Shown here: positions 1-16,580 of the stretch, one piece after another
How positions within the stretch are numbered: position 1 is the stretch's first letter
Layout: each line of letters starts with the position of its first letter
Source of the DNA: Todiramphus chloris collaris
Lineage: Eukaryota; Chordata; Aves; Coraciiformes; Alcedinidae
Assembly: GCA_025345505.1 (NCBI GenBank)
Contig: JANVCC010000040.1
Location: forward strand, 14,617,356 to 14,681,355
Direction: 5' to 3'
Length of the DNA stretch: 64,000 nucleotides
Made by a program: the position numbers and the translations under genes
Notes under the pieces: model-generated
The model's input: the letters and a program-made list of their open reading frames with translations, nothing else
The model's database searches: none
Told to the model about the DNA's origin: nothing

Positions 1-567
1 TTTTAATACAGCTATGGAATAATTAATCTGAGTGGAGCATTAGTGCAGTCTTACAGATGATGTTGAGGCTGCCAGATGTTGTTCATTTTTCCTCTGTTTT
101 TTTTTTTTTAAAGTACATCAGCATTCAAAATGTAGGCTGATCGCGGGTCGTGGGGAACCTAGATATGTAAGACCAAATGTTGTACAGTACTAAAAAATGA
201 GCTTATGTAGACGGTGCTTTGCTGCTTCGTTTGTTCTGTAAAGAACTCTTGAATCAGATAGAAAGGCCAAAGGCCAACATAGATAGTCTTTCAACAAAGT
301 CTTTTAGGTAAGAAAGCAGGGAAATGCATTTACGTGCTAGAAACAATATCCAGTGGATGACCCCCTTCTTCATTTCCAGAGCATATATCATTATTTTGGA
401 CACCAGTTTTCCTCTTCATAAATTTCAAGTTACTGTAGCCAAATGAGATAAAATTGTAGGGATCAGCTCAAAACTTAAGGATGAGTACGGGTCGCAGTGA
501 TGAAATCAATGGTAGGGTGCAAATGGTAAGTATTTGGTTTCCCCTCATGATCTTTGACCTTAATAAA

Positions 568-581
568 GGGGGGGGGGGGGG
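568..581 (+). repeat. G14 homopolymer
   Basis: This is an uninterrupted run of 14 G on the + strand within the GABRB2 intron, flanked by AATAAA and AGAAAAGG. A run of this length could form an intermolecular or slipped G-quadruplex, and its length is probably polymorphic. Confidence 0.9.
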
Positions 582-3189
582 AGAAAAGGACTTGTTGTTT
601 ATACCCACTCAGTGTGGATGTTTGTTTTACTATAAAAGTTCTGTTCCTGGAAACATGGCCTTTGCTTTAATGTTGGGGCTTTGTTTTAAGTTGGGGCTTA
701 GGGCAATTCCATCAATCTTCAAAACTATCTTTTTGGAATACAATAGAGAAATTCAGTATGTATTTGCATCAATGTGCAAACTCCTGCTGGATCTTTAGTA
801 TTATGTAAGAAGATAAAGAGTATTTTCAATTTGAATCTTTACTTAGACATATGTTTCATTTAAAAACATGCAAGAGCTTTGACATTTGCTTCTTTAGCTG
901 ACTGAGATTACCCATGCAAAATTTACTCCTTTTCTATCTATTTTTCACATCCTTATTAGTACAGGTATTTCCTTAAATCTGCAACTTAGATTCCACCAAA
1001 GTAATTTGCTCAGATACATCCGAGCATGGCACAAGGAACTTGCTGAATGAAGATGAAGCAGAGGCTGAAAGAGGATGATTAAGTTCAAGATACTGGCAGG
1101 TCTTCCCAATTGCTTTGGTTGAGGAAATGTCCTGTCAGCAGAACAAGGTGGCCAGGGTAATAGTACAGGACCAGAATGATGCTGTTTACTGCTTCAGGTA
1201 TTCGTGGCTTCCTTCCACTCATTCAAAACAGCTCCGACTGACTTCTCATGGGTGATGCTGCCCTCACTATCTTCAGTCAGATTATCCAATTGTCATGGGC
1301 TGATAAGGCATTAAAAAGAGAAAGTACATCTTCTTTTAAAAGACCTATAATGTAGATTTTTATTTATTTTTTTTTTATATTACATGTGTTTAATTACTCA
1401 GTCTTTTAGGAAATAAGTTAACTGAACACTGAAGTATCACAGGGAAACAGAGTTCTTACCCACCTGTTTGTTTATGGGTTTTATATAATGATTTAATTAA
1501 TTAAGTGTATGATTCATTTACTGAAATTTGTTCAGGTGAAAACATTTAACCTGTATATTAGGTATGTGCACTTACCATCTGGTTTACGCCGGGGGAGTTT
1601 GGGCATTGGTAGAAGGTTCAAGTACAGTTTGAGTAGTCTCTGGCATTTTGAGTTAGTCCTTCAATGTGTACACCACAGGTCAGCTTCCTAGGAGATTTGC
1701 TTAGCTGCTTGTTGAGGTTAAATCTCGTGAGCTGGGTGAACCCATCATTGTTTTTCTGTAAGCAGTTTTTGATGCCAAAGCATGGTATTGAAGATACCTG
1801 TTGTGTTTTTTTAACTTGACGTGATTTCATTGATGTTAAGCGTGAAAGAAAATAGTTATGAAAGGTGCAGTAACATTTTTTGAAGTCTTGAAACATAGGA
1901 AATACTTTATATTTTCACTCTGTGGATTACTCTGGGAAAAACAAAAAAAAAGCCCATTGCCTGCTCGATACCTGATTGTGCTTGTCTTTACAAAATGGTT
2001 ATTTTCACTCGAGTTGTGCTCATTTTGTGATTTAATGGCATTGAAGTAGATCACTTAAGAATTGATGTATTCATTTTTATCATATTTACATCAGCTGCAG
2101 TTCACATTTAAATAGTAATTTGTTATTTCTGCCTAAATGTTGCTTTCCTCAGCAACAATTGGTATCATCCTCATGGTTGTACATTGCAATTTCCTCCTGT
2201 GTCTTTGAAGATCTACTCTTATGAGAAGTGGAAGTCATTTTCTTGGTCCTTCTGAGTAGCTGATAATCAAATTGAGCTTCAAGAAAAGAGACCATTATTC
2301 TGGGCTTAATACTCAGTTTCCCAGTATTCTGCCATAGTATATTTTTAATTACAAATTAAACTATGGGGTTTTTCCCCCTCACTCTTTAAAAAGCCTTACA
2401 GATAGGACAGATTTGCCATGTTTAATATAGTTGTTTGTCCAGGATCTCCTTCTTTTAATGTGATATGTTTAATAGGGAATTCATAAAGTTTGCTGCAGGT
2501 TTGTAACCTACACTAAGCTACTTTTGGAAATTTACTGAGGGATTTTTTTTTCTTTATAATTTTACTATTAGTGGAAATAAGAAGGAAGTACATTTAACAC
2601 TATCTTTGTATTGGCAGCAATCGCCACCTTTTTTTTTTTCTTGCATAATATTTTCTTAAATGTCACCCATGGTACACTAGAATCCCCTTCAAAGATGATC
2701 CAGACTTAATCAATGCCCAAAACTGACATGTGGCTGTCAACCTTATCCTTGGAAGACGTCCTCTCCTAAGTGAAGTGGGTTAGATAACATAATGTGTGGC
2801 AGAAGTATGGGCTAGGATGTTTCTAGGTACTGTATAAAATGTGCATGGTTGTCTACTATGATTTGTTTGCCTACAGAAATCAGATATGTAATGTCAATAG
2901 TGATGGAAATCCCTGAACTTTAGACATTTAAATAAATAAAACTGGACCCAGATGTATTACATGTTGTCATGTTCTGGGCTGTGCTTAATATATAAACATA
3001 GCACTTGATCTGCAGGAAACACCACGCACAAATGAATGATGGAGATCAGAAGAAAAAGATGAAGAGCGTTCTTGATCTGGGAAAGTTTAGTATCTCAAGT
3101 TACACAGCGAGTGCCGTTAAGTGGACACATTGTGCTTGGTCAGAATTCCATGCTGGACCACGTCCAGGATCACTGATAGATGTACTTAG

Positions 3190-3497
3190 AGGGATAAGAG
3201 GAAATGGCCCGAAGCTGAACCAGGAGAGGAAATGGCCTGAATTTGAAGCAGGGGAGGTTCAGGCTGGATATTAGGAAGCATTTCTTTCCAGAAATAGTTG
3301 TCAGGCACTGGAATGGGCTTCCCATGGAGGTGGTCGAGTCACCATCTCTGGAGGTGTTTAAGAGCCAGGTAGATATTGTGCTTAGGGACATGGTTTAGTG
3401 GTTTTTGATAGGGCTGGGAATAAGGTTGGACTTGATGATCTTGAAGGTCTCTTCCAGCTGAAACTATTCTATGATTCTATAATTCTGTGATTCTGCA
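3190..3497 (+). mobile_element. CR1 LINE 3' fragment
   Basis: This is a 5'-truncated CR1 retrotransposon. It is recognisable from the blocks GGGGAGGTTCAGGCTGGATA, GTCAGGCACTGGAATGGGCT, CACCATCTCTGGAGGTGTT and GATCTTGAAGGTCTCTTCCA, and it ends in the CR1 tail microsatellite (imperfect ATTCTRTG repeats). Near its 5' end, at about 3200-3260, a block of roughly 30 bp starting GAGGAAATGGCC is imperfectly duplicated in tandem. The element is in sense orientation relative to GABRB2. Confidence 0.9.
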
Positions 3498-6400
3498 TGA
3501 GCAGATGGAGTTAGGAATAAGACAGTTCCCAACAGGATCTCTTCATGCTTGGTGAAGCAGCTCTCCTTAGCACTGACGGGATGCTGAACGTGCATGTGTA
3601 TTGCCCAGCACTCAGACAGTTTCCTGATGGCTCAGAGCAGACTGCATGGCCTCAGAATCTTCTCTGCTTTAGCCAGATTTTCCCACTTGGGTATGTCTAT
3701 GTTTTTTTTTTTTTCCCCCTCCACACATAAACAAAATGTCTTATCTTTAGTCTCCAGGTGCTACCATAGTATTAGTAACATGGACCACTTGAATTCCTAC
3801 AGAGCATGCGTGCCGTAGATGCATACGTGTGTCTATATATCAATCTAAAATACAGCCCAGCTGGCATCTGCAAACAAAAGCGTTGTGAGGCAGCACATCC
3901 TGCTGATAAATCCTGAGGGGTTTTTTTAGAGAAGCTGGCTTCTTTTTTTCCACTGTGTGGTGTTTCTGATAACTGTCTCGTGTCTACTCTCATGCTCAGC
4001 CAGTAATGCTCCAGCTTTCATTTTAGGTTGGTTGTACTTGAAGAATTTCTGAATTTTGACTTATCTCAACGAGGCTGTAAAAAATGGGCACTTTTGCAGT
4101 TTCTGTGTGTATTTTATGTTCTACTAGTTCTTTGTTTTTTCTTCCACGGTGCTTCATCATCTGTCATTCTTTGAAGCACAGTCAGTGATAAACTCCCTGC
4201 CCGCATTAATGGCAGTGGAGAATGCTTTGCTTCCCTCTGGATTGGGGCCATATTACCAGGACAATGTATTGATTTGGTTGACTGCTGATGCGCGATGCAT
4301 GTCAGAAATGAGAAACTGAACTTTCCGGATGCCAAGTAAATCGTGCTGCTGCTGAGATATAAGTGATTTAGGAAAAAAACGATCAATCAGATTCTTCCCT
4401 GTGCTGGTAGCAGTGCTACGTGCAATTTAATATCTAGTAAAGCAACAGTTCCTTTCCAATCTAAATGAAATAGTGGCCTGTGCTTCAACTCAGATTCTTG
4501 CAGAAATGACTTGCAGCATTTTTGGGTTTTGTATCCTTTACTTTCTATGTTACTGACGTGTGACCGGATAATGTAGTAGCATTGAGCCGATGTTCATTAA
4601 TTCTGCTTTTTCCTTGTCTAGAGCCACAGCTTATTCTTTCTAGACTGTTTATTACAGTTTTAAAGTGGTTGGTCTTTTAAAATAATTTTAACTTGTAAGT
4701 AGAGTCGTTTTGAGTCCCAAATCCCTGCAGACATAGTTTATTATAGCAACAGGTAATTGGGCTTTAATGTCTGTAAAGCATCCACTACAGACATGAATAG
4801 GCCCATTCTCTTTTCTGGCAGATGTTTTGCAGATATTAGACTTATATCCAGTTATCTTTGGTTACTTTATCAGTACACAAGAGCAGTCATGTGTGGATGA
4901 CTGTAATATTCTTTTCTCTCCTCTTACGTTATGAAATGAATGGGATTATTTATACTTCTTGGAAAGAGAGAGAAGCATTTTAATGAAAGCTTGAAGAGAC
5001 TTCCTGAAATTCTTCTTCCTGATACCTAATAACAAGTCTTGTCATTCATTGTGACAGTCTCAGCCTGGCGTTTCCCCAGCCTAAGCACCTGAAGCAGCAG
5101 GGAGTTCGGTGCAATCTCTGCAGAGCAGCCCAGAGCTGCCTGGTTTGGGTCCTTCAGTTTGAATTTTGGGGTGAGATTTTCAAAGGGAGTTCAGCTCTCC
5201 TCAAGAAGTAGTTGCTGTTTTTCATATGAAGGCTGTGAGAATACAGTAAGAAGCTTCACCACATCTTCCCGGTAGAGGGGAACCCCAGGGCATTTGGCAG
5301 CCCCCTGGAACACAATCTGTGGAATTCTTCTGCGTGATCCCCTGCTACTATTAGATGGTTCAAGACCAAACTGTGTGTAGGCAGTTGGGCAGAAATAACA
5401 GGTGCTCTAAAAAGAGAGAAATACAAAAAAACAGCCATTTGGGCCTTTTTTTCCTTTACATCAAAAAAGTGTTGATTTATTTTTTAATTTTTTATTGTGT
5501 CTTATTTTAGCATTTATTTTGTCAGAAGGAAAAAAGAGCTATTGTTTTATTAGTTAGGAAGTTTAATAGTTAAATTACCTAAAAATTAAATAAATTACAT
5601 TGATTAGTCTCGCAGAGTTCAGTAAATTATATTAGAATCTGGAACTTACTGTTGGAGGGCAGGGTAGATTTGAGATAGAATATAAAATTCAGCAATATCA
5701 CAAAGGGTGAACTCTCACAACAAGGTACATAATATTCTTTCTTTACTCTCTGAGGATGTTCTTTTATGTTTTTCATAACATATACTGGCTTTTACAACAT
5801 GAGATCAGCCAATTTATTCTTTTTTCTCCATTTTATTTAGATTTTATTTTATTTTTCTCTCTGAAAGCCTACAGGGAGACTTGATAAATATAAAGTGGTG
5901 CTAGACAAGGAAACATAAGCAAGCTGTCTACCTTTTTTCCGAAGCTAGACCGGTGACCAGAAAAGTAAGATATCATAACAATCTGATGCATTTCAGGTCT
6001 GCAGAATCTACATATATTCCTCATACTTGGAAAAATGACCAAAGAACTTACTGCACTGAATGAAGGGTTTGTGGTTAAGATGCTGAAACAACTGTGTTCC
6101 CTTCAAACCTCTTATTGAAGTGGGCCTGTTTTACCATGAACACAATTGTTAATGACCTCTACCCACGTACCAGTGATCTTCCTGGAAAAGCCCCTTTTAA
6201 AGCAGATGAAGCAGATCTAGCAACACCTAAAATCTACTGTCCTGCAGAGAGTAGAACCAGCCCATCAAGAGCCAGGGCTAACAGTAATTTCCCTTCCTCT
6301 CAAATGACTGCTGCCTCACTGGGAGAAGGTGCACGGATAGGTGTGACGTGGTCCTACGTACAGCACAGAAAGGGCAGAGAGCCTTCTTCCCATGTAGTAT

Positions 6401-8465
6401 TTAGCAACATGAAAACAGCTTTTAGTATTAGCAGACCCAGGTGGTAAGTAAGAATTTGCATAAGCAAAGTCATTTGTTGGACTGCAGCTTTGAGAGGTAT
6501 CCACTGGAGAAGCAGAGGATGGGGCCATGCGGGATGAGACATTCACACCCATAACCCGGGGAAGAGGAGGGGAGGTACCAAGGTCTTACCTTGATGATGT
6601 CCGAGCTAAAACTCGGGACAAACTTTTACCACAAGAAGTAATTAATGCGAAGAAAGATAAATTAAATATTGTGATACGTTGTTAAAGCTTTTCAAGTTGT
6701 GTTTCACAGCTCAAGTCCCTTAGTTTAGAAATGATGGTGATCTCAGATACGTGGCTAAACACAAGTATTCCTCATTTCTTACAGTGTTCAATGGTTAGAA
6801 GTGCCTCGGTATTTCAGGTCATTTTGGAAGGAAAGAAACTTCAAAGTATTTTGCTGTTCCATCATGTACCTTTTGCTGCCTTTATACTGTGAAGGAAATA
6901 GAACAAGGTTAATTGAGAAAATGAGAGAGAGGGAGGGAGGCTTTCATATAATTAATCAGTCTGAGGAAATCGTGTTTAAGCAGTAAAATACACTATTTTG
7001 TCATGAGAAGAAAACAATTCCAATCTCCTGGGTAAGCCTGTAATTTGACTCTCTTGAAATAACTGATCCTATAGACCGATTCACAATCAGTTCTAACAGC
7101 AGTCCTGGCTGAACTAAAGATACCTGGCTTAGCTAGCTGAAATCACTGTGCTGAAGCTCTTCTTACCTCTAAACACAGCATCTCTTGGCCAGCACACAAC
7201 AGCTTTGTGCTGTGAATTCTGTATGAAAGAATGCTATGTGGGGTGCTAAAGGTTTTCCTATGCAAAGATGATGCAAGTGAAAAGCAATCACATGTTGATC
7301 TTCATGAGAAAACTTCAAAGCTAACGAGTTTCAATGATTACAAATGTGGATTTGAACATACTTTGTCGTATCGCACAGTGCATCAGAATCATCAGCGTGG
7401 TTGTGGAGTCACGGTTATGATTGATTGTTTGATTACAGAGGATGGGCCTTCTACTGACAGATAGCAGTAATCTTGGCTCCTTTTCAGACCTGTCCTGTTT
7501 CAGATTCTGAACAAGTACATACAATAAATGCAAAGATATGATAGCTGTGAGATTCTTTTGATGGCACTGTCCAAAGAGTGGAGGGAAGCTAAATACTTTG
7601 GGAAGTTATAAGCCCAACGTTCAGTTACTCCTTTGATGATTTTCCTCTTGGTGAAACAAGAGAAATTATAAGGGGAAACAAATCAGTGACCAATGATGTC
7701 AGCTATTTGTTGATGTGAATTTAAACTCTGTTTCTTAGGGAGTTCTAGATATATCAAAAGCATGTAACATCTCACATTGTAGAGCTTTTTCTTCCTTAGC
7801 TGTTGAAGCTCATTTAGGAAATGCAACCTTTGACTGGTGTCATCAGCTGGAGCCAGTGAACTTTTGGGTAAGTGGAAAGGTTGAGGAAGAACTTAGTTCA
7901 CCCCAAAAAAAAAAATCTATTTTCTCATCAGTTTTGCAGTCAACGTCAGCAGCTTTGAAAGCAGAGTGGATTCCATCTTGAATTCTTGATGTTGATGAGC
8001 TGTTCAAAATGTGTTCTTTATCAAAGAGATAATTCTTGAAATTAGTTTTCTATTTTCTGCCCTCAAACTACTTCAGATCTGCTGCTACCCCCATGGAAAA
8101 CAGAAGGAGAGAGTCACATATACAAAAACCTGGAATTGCTATCAATAGCTATAAGAATGTAACTACCAAAATATTTTAAATCGTGCTGTATGTTGGATAG
8201 ACTTTTATGGGTTTTTTCACTGTTTTTACAGATTATTGTGTTCATGTCTTCAAAGTCACTTGCCTCTGCTACTGCTGTATGCCTGGCTTATACTTTGGTT
8301 GTCAAAAATTAATGATGCGATGGAAACAGCTTTATAGTTTCTAGCTTATCAGAAAATGCATAATCTGCATTATTCCTGGAAATTAAGTGCTGTTTGAGCA
8401 TTCTAAAATGGTGCTTAGTATATAATTTTGTCCTTTGTCTATGGGTAAAAACTTAAAATCAAGGT

Positions 8466-8520
8466 CATATATATGTGTGTGTAGATATAGATAGATATAT
8501 ATAGATATATATACATATAA
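8466..8520. repeat. AT/GT/GATA-type microsatellite
   Basis: This compound simple repeat consists of short TATA, GTGT and ATAGATAG/ATAT tracts. It is about 800 bp upstream of the loop C exon and has no apparent function. Confidence 0.85.
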
Positions 8521-9298
8521 TTTCATTATGTCAGCTTCTCCAAAGGTGATAGTCATTATTCTGTCTCTGAGTTGTTCATTTCATTTGCAGTTTTCAACAA
8601 AAAACACATTTAAAAGGCTACAACCCTTCATGAATATCTTATTTCCTGGTTTTGTAGCAGATTTATTTCGATGTCTACTGCTCAGTTCTGTACACCAACT
8701 CTGGAGTATGCAAGTTATGAACTTGGTGAAGCCAGATTCATGTTTCACACTTATATGTTATGATTGTGTGAACATGGGCTATTTTCTAGGGTTGGGTTGA
8801 ACTTTTTTACACTGAATTTTTCTCTCTTAGCTGTATTACTCTGGCTGTCCACTTTCCTATGCTGATCATGTTGCACAAGACAGAAGATCCTCTCTTCCAG
8901 ACATCTCTTGGGGACCTGCTCATGTCTCTGTTCCCTGTCCCAGTGTTTCAGCCCAGGAGCTGAAGTGCCAGCAAATCCATGTGGTTTTATCCAGCTTTGA
9001 GACCCAAAGTTATCTTGAATCTTAACTTGAATATAGTTGCTATCTATATATGAGATACATGTAGTCTTCAACTGATTGTAGAGTTTTGCTTTATTAATAT
9101 ATTGATATATTTTTAAAGAAAAGGTTAAAATGCACCCAGGTTTGCCATTTGAAACTATTTAGAATTGCCTGTGTCTGTCTGCGTGGTCGTATCTACTATG
9201 TCATTAACAATTTAGTTTTAGAGATTTATTTGAAGTTATTTCCCCGAGTTGATTCTCTGGACTGTTATCCACGCTGTCAGAAGAGATGTGTATCTTAA

Positions 9299-12128
<2,830 letters not shown>

Positions 12129-13894
12129 TGAAAGGGGGGTGGATTTTTAGCATTGCCTCAAGAAGGCAGGCTTTTTGCTTCTGCCAGACAGAGCTTTAAA
12201 CTGTAATGTCTTGTAGAAAATGAGCGGAGTGGGGTCCTTAGGATCTTGTCTTAGCTCTGCAGAGCAGCATACGTAGCCACCTCAGCAGCGAATGCTGCCC
12301 TTTAGCCTGGAAAACGGAGCGAGTTTTTCTAAAGCATGCCCTCAGTTAAGCTTTACTGTGAGATGTTTTCTCAGTCAGGACGTAGAGTTAAATATCTCTA
12401 ATCTGTTTCCAAAGGAACAAATCCAAAATGATGGCTGTAGCTCATCCTCTAGTAAGAGCTGTATGGAACATTGGAAATAAAATCTAAATTTAACCTACTT
12501 TCATAAATCTTTCAGATGACCTGCTGTCCTTGTTCACTGATTTTTTTTTACTTGCTACAGGAGTGTTTAAAACTTGAAAAGTTTGCATATTTGCAACATG
12601 AAATGGCCTGGGATACGGTCGAGTAAATGAGAAACTGCTCAGAAATAAAGCATCAGCTAGCTGTGCACTTAATTTTGAAGCTAGAAATGGTGCCCTGGGG
12701 ATGGAGAATTGAGGCAAAAAAAAATGTTTGCCAAGATACACACTTTTGGGCAAAGTACACATTATGCTTAATGAAAATAGAGCACTTGTCGTTTTTCACT
12801 TGGACCATTTTGGATGAATTTCCCACAGTGGCAAACCTGGGCTGAATGCTGTGAAAGGTACTCAGTGTAAAATATATAAACTTTCACACACGTGCAAAAT
12901 TGGAAAGTTAAATAAAGTTGATTTGTTTGGTTGGTTTTGTTTTGTCATGGGAAACTTTTCTAATTTGTCATTCAGTGATATTCCAAGGGGAAAAAAAAAA
13001 TCAAAATCACAATTGAAGAAAAATCTAAATCAGAAAAAACCCCCAAGTGATTATTTATGAAGCGGAACATGTTTCATACAGCTCTAGAGGTGGAATTTCT
13101 CATGTTTGCTCAGAACTTCTACCATAGTGTGTCTGCAGATAGAAGAATATTTGGTTTGATTTTTCTGGAACGACAAAAAATCGATGACATGTTGCAAGCG
13201 TGACACAGTTACTTTTATAGGTTATAGTTTATAGGTTTTTAAGGTGGAGGATTATATTGTCATGGCTCAGATCTCAGTCACTCATTTATTTTTTTTCTTT
13301 TTGAGTAAAATGTGTCTTAATGAATGAAGGTAAATTCATAATGAGGAGGTAAGTTTGATGTTACGGGACCATAGATCCCCTGCCTTTCTACAGTTCATGC
13401 AGTCACTGTAAAATCTTTTCCTCTTTATTGGTGATTTTTCAGCAATCTAGAAAAAGCTGCAAGTTTATTTATTTATTTTATTTTTATTTATTTCTTTTAA
13501 TTTTTAAAAATCAGTTTCCCTTTAAACAGTCAAAGCTGTTAGCTAAGAAATTTTACAACGCTAGGTCTGCCTTTACCTGCAGTCTTTCCTCTAACATCAA
13601 TGGAAGTGTAAGGTCCAGAGGTGTCAGTGTCAGCACTAGCTGAGGTATCCTTCTGTAAATTGTGATATTTTCTATATACTTGTTCATACAATGGGTCTTT
13701 CAGCCATATAACCAGAATGGCAAAAGTCTAGTGGCAAATTGCTCATCATGAATCAGAATTTGAAAGCTCTAACTAGTCTGCTAATCCAATCCAAGAAGCA
13801 GAGTAAATTAATTCCAGTAACTCTTGCAGAAAATCACCAGCCTACGAAGTATATTGGGAAAAACTTGACATTATTTGGGTTTTTTGGGTTTTTG

Positions 13895-13922
13895 TTTTTT
13901 TTTTTTTTTTTTTTTTTTTTTT
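13895..13922 (+). repeat. T28 homopolymer
   Basis: This run of 28 T follows GGGTTTTTTGGGTTTTTG and sits in the large intron. It could be the reversed poly(A) tail of an old minus-strand retroinsertion, but I recognise no body sequence upstream of it. Confidence 0.85.
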
Positions 13923-15080
13923 GTTATTTTTTTATACTGAACCTTTCTCTTAATGTACCAGGCCAGCATGGTTCCTAGTCTGTGGCAGTTCTGCTCTGGT
14001 ATCCGTACACACTCTGAGCTCATAATCAGGTTTGGAAACCCTTAAACAATAGATGGAGAATCAAATAGGAGAGGATCAGAAAAGGGTAGTGATCAGAGAG
14101 CCCTGTTCTGCTGCACACAGACTGCTCAGGGCAGGAGGAAAGGAGCCCACAGCTGTTCTTGCTGTTTGACCAGCAGCGAGAAAACACATTCATATTTAAT
14201 GGACCTGAATATTTTATCTATGAAAGGGGACCAAATATTACATAATTATTTTCATGTACGAGAACCAGAAATGGGCCTGACCTGCCAAATTTGGTTCAGA
14301 TGCAGATTTCGATAAAAACTCAAGTATTTTACAAATGAGCACTCCATCTCTAATTAGGGTCTAACATCAGAGGACTGATTTTACAACGTATGAGTGTTCT
14401 GTTGTGATATTACTAGATGCCTCTTGTATCACAACTACACGGAATATTCTCCATTTATCAGAATCAGATAATCTGTGCAAGAAGATTAATGCCTTGAGGA
14501 ATAAACTTCAAAACATGAGGATGAAAACATCTGTACAGCTCTTCACTGCATTCAGCACAGACATTGTAAAAAAGGTGGATATGTAGATATTGGAGCTGCT
14601 GCTTATGGTGTAGTATCTTTGTTTATACGTTATAGACCAGCATTAGATTTCTTCAGATTCCAACACCCCTTTTTTGAAGCAGGCTCTTACAACTCAAAAC
14701 AAAAGGTGGTCAGAGAAGTGCTGATTAGTCCTTCCATTCACAATTACTCACAAAATCAAAGTAGTAGTTAATACATACTCCCTTTGTGCTGTTGAATTCT
14801 CTGGTATGGAGAGATTCCAGGGCAGACACAGACACTGGGAGTCTGGTTTTTTCTCAGAAGATGTTAGAGACTCTACAAAACAGTTCAGAACCTGTTCTTC
14901 CATGATTGTGGTATCTGCTGAATCCAGTGGAATCCTGTAGAGATTTGGTGACTCAGAAGTAGAACATCCTTTTCCTTCCATTTGAGCAAATACCACCAGG
15001 CTGGCTGTAGAGGTTCCCCTGGACTATTCCAGATGAAACTCTGGTCAAATCTTACGGTGGTTTCAGTTTGTCTTTTTACA

Positions 15081-15300
15081 ATCATAGAATATTTTTGGCT
15101 GGAAGGGAGCTTTAAAGGTCATCTAGTCCAGTGCCCCTGCAGCATGCACGGACTTACTTAACCAGATCAGATTGCTGAGATCCAACCTGAAGTTGAATGT
15201 TTCCAGGGATGGGGCATCTATAACCTCTCTGGGTAATCTGTTCCAGGGTTTCACCACTCATCATAAAAAAAAATTCTTCCTTTTAGCTAGCCTGAATCAT
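15081..15300 (-). mobile_element. CR1 LINE 3' fragment
   Basis: Read on the + strand this is the reverse complement of a CR1 3' end. It starts with ATCATAGAATATTTTTGGCT, followed by GGAAGGGAGCTTTAAAGGTC, ATCTAGTCCAGTGCCCCTGC, CCAGGGATGGGGCATCTATA and TCTGTTCCAGGGTTTCACCA. It is diverged. Similarity may fade out gradually into 15300-15450. Confidence 0.88.
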
Positions 15301-16461
15301 CACAGAAGATTGTGTCTTCATATACTCCCTTATGTTCAAAGATTATTGACTCGGTTTGGGGTAAGGCAAAGGAAGAGAAGGGATTGTGCCTCTATCTTTT
15401 ACTCCTTGAATTCTGAAACTGAGTTTCAGAAGTTTCTAATTTTTCAGAGTTAAATCATGGAGAAATTTAAAGGATGTAAAAAAATTAAGGAAGATTCAGA
15501 GTCAAGTACCAGCAGATACCTTATCACAGACTCATTCAATTGTGTTGGACATGTTTAATTTTCTTTGTTGTGACTTCAGGTTAAAATGGCTGTGTGTATT
15601 TCACTCTTGAAGCTTCTCAGGCTGCATTCAGCAGTTTATTCTTTGGTCTAACTCACCATCTTGTCATCTTTTGCCTTTCTCAAGGCTAATTGTTCTCTCT
15701 GCAAACAATGGTGGTGTTGCTTACAGGTAAATCACCAGCTTTCTACTGAACCTAGACATCCTTCATTTATTGGAGATAGTCTTCACATCATTTCCACACC
15801 TCTTTTTTCAAGCCTATCATCTTAGGTTATTTCTTCAAGTGTCTTTTTTATCTTTATAATCTCAAGTTTTTGCATCTCTTCTGTTCTGAATGGCATTGTA
15901 CTGTAAATGTATGTATAAGGATAGGAAAACTGAATGTTGTGTTTCTGCTTGAAGACCTAATGTGTGTCGTAGAGTACAGTATATCTACTCTAACCTATTG
16001 TTATGCAGTTTTATTCTGCAAACTTTCCTATTTTAAGTAGGAATGTTGACAATCATTGGCATCCTTTTGAGTCTTTGTAGGCATATTTCATGCTATCTTT
16101 AGTTTGGGCTCAGGGAGCTCATCTAATGTTTTCTGTGCTTTCAGATGATTAACAGATAGTTAAAAATTAAGGCCAAATTTTAACTTCCAGCTTCAAAACA
16201 TCATGCAACTGGCTGTCTTCCTGTGGGTAATTGTACATATAGCTGGGACATACCATCTCTTGAGTTTTAAGAAAATGTGTCAAAGGCTTTACTGAAACCC
16301 ATGACTTTCATCTGCTATTTCTTTATTTACGTAAAAATGGTCTGGTAGCATTTGGTGTAGAAGCCTCTGTGAGGCTTTTTTCTTCTAATTGTCACTGGGG
16401 TTTCTGTTTCCTTTTGAAGGGGGCTGAGGGAGGGAAACAAGCTATTGTTACATAGCCAGAA

Positions 16462-16580
16462 AATCACAGAACAGGTTGGGTTGGAAGGGACCTTTAAAAG
16501 CTCATCAAATCCAACCTCCGTGCAGTGAGCAGGGACATCTGCAACTAGAGCAGGTTGCTCAGAGCCTTGTCCAACCCTTC
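16462..16580 (-). mobile_element. CR1 LINE short 3' fragment
   Basis: This is a reverse-oriented CR1 tail with AATCACAGAACAGGTTGGGT, TGGAAGGGACCTTTAAAAGC, AAATCCAACCTCCGTGCAGT and GAGCAGGTTGCTCAGAGCC. Only about 120 bp remain. Confidence 0.88.

Noticed and set aside
6094-6447. A 117-codon frame in the first intron ending at a strong donor-like GGTG/GTAAGTAAG.
   Set aside because: There is no matching strong acceptor or family similarity, and it is not phase-linked to the GABRB2 exons. At most it could be part of an unrelated non-coding transcript.
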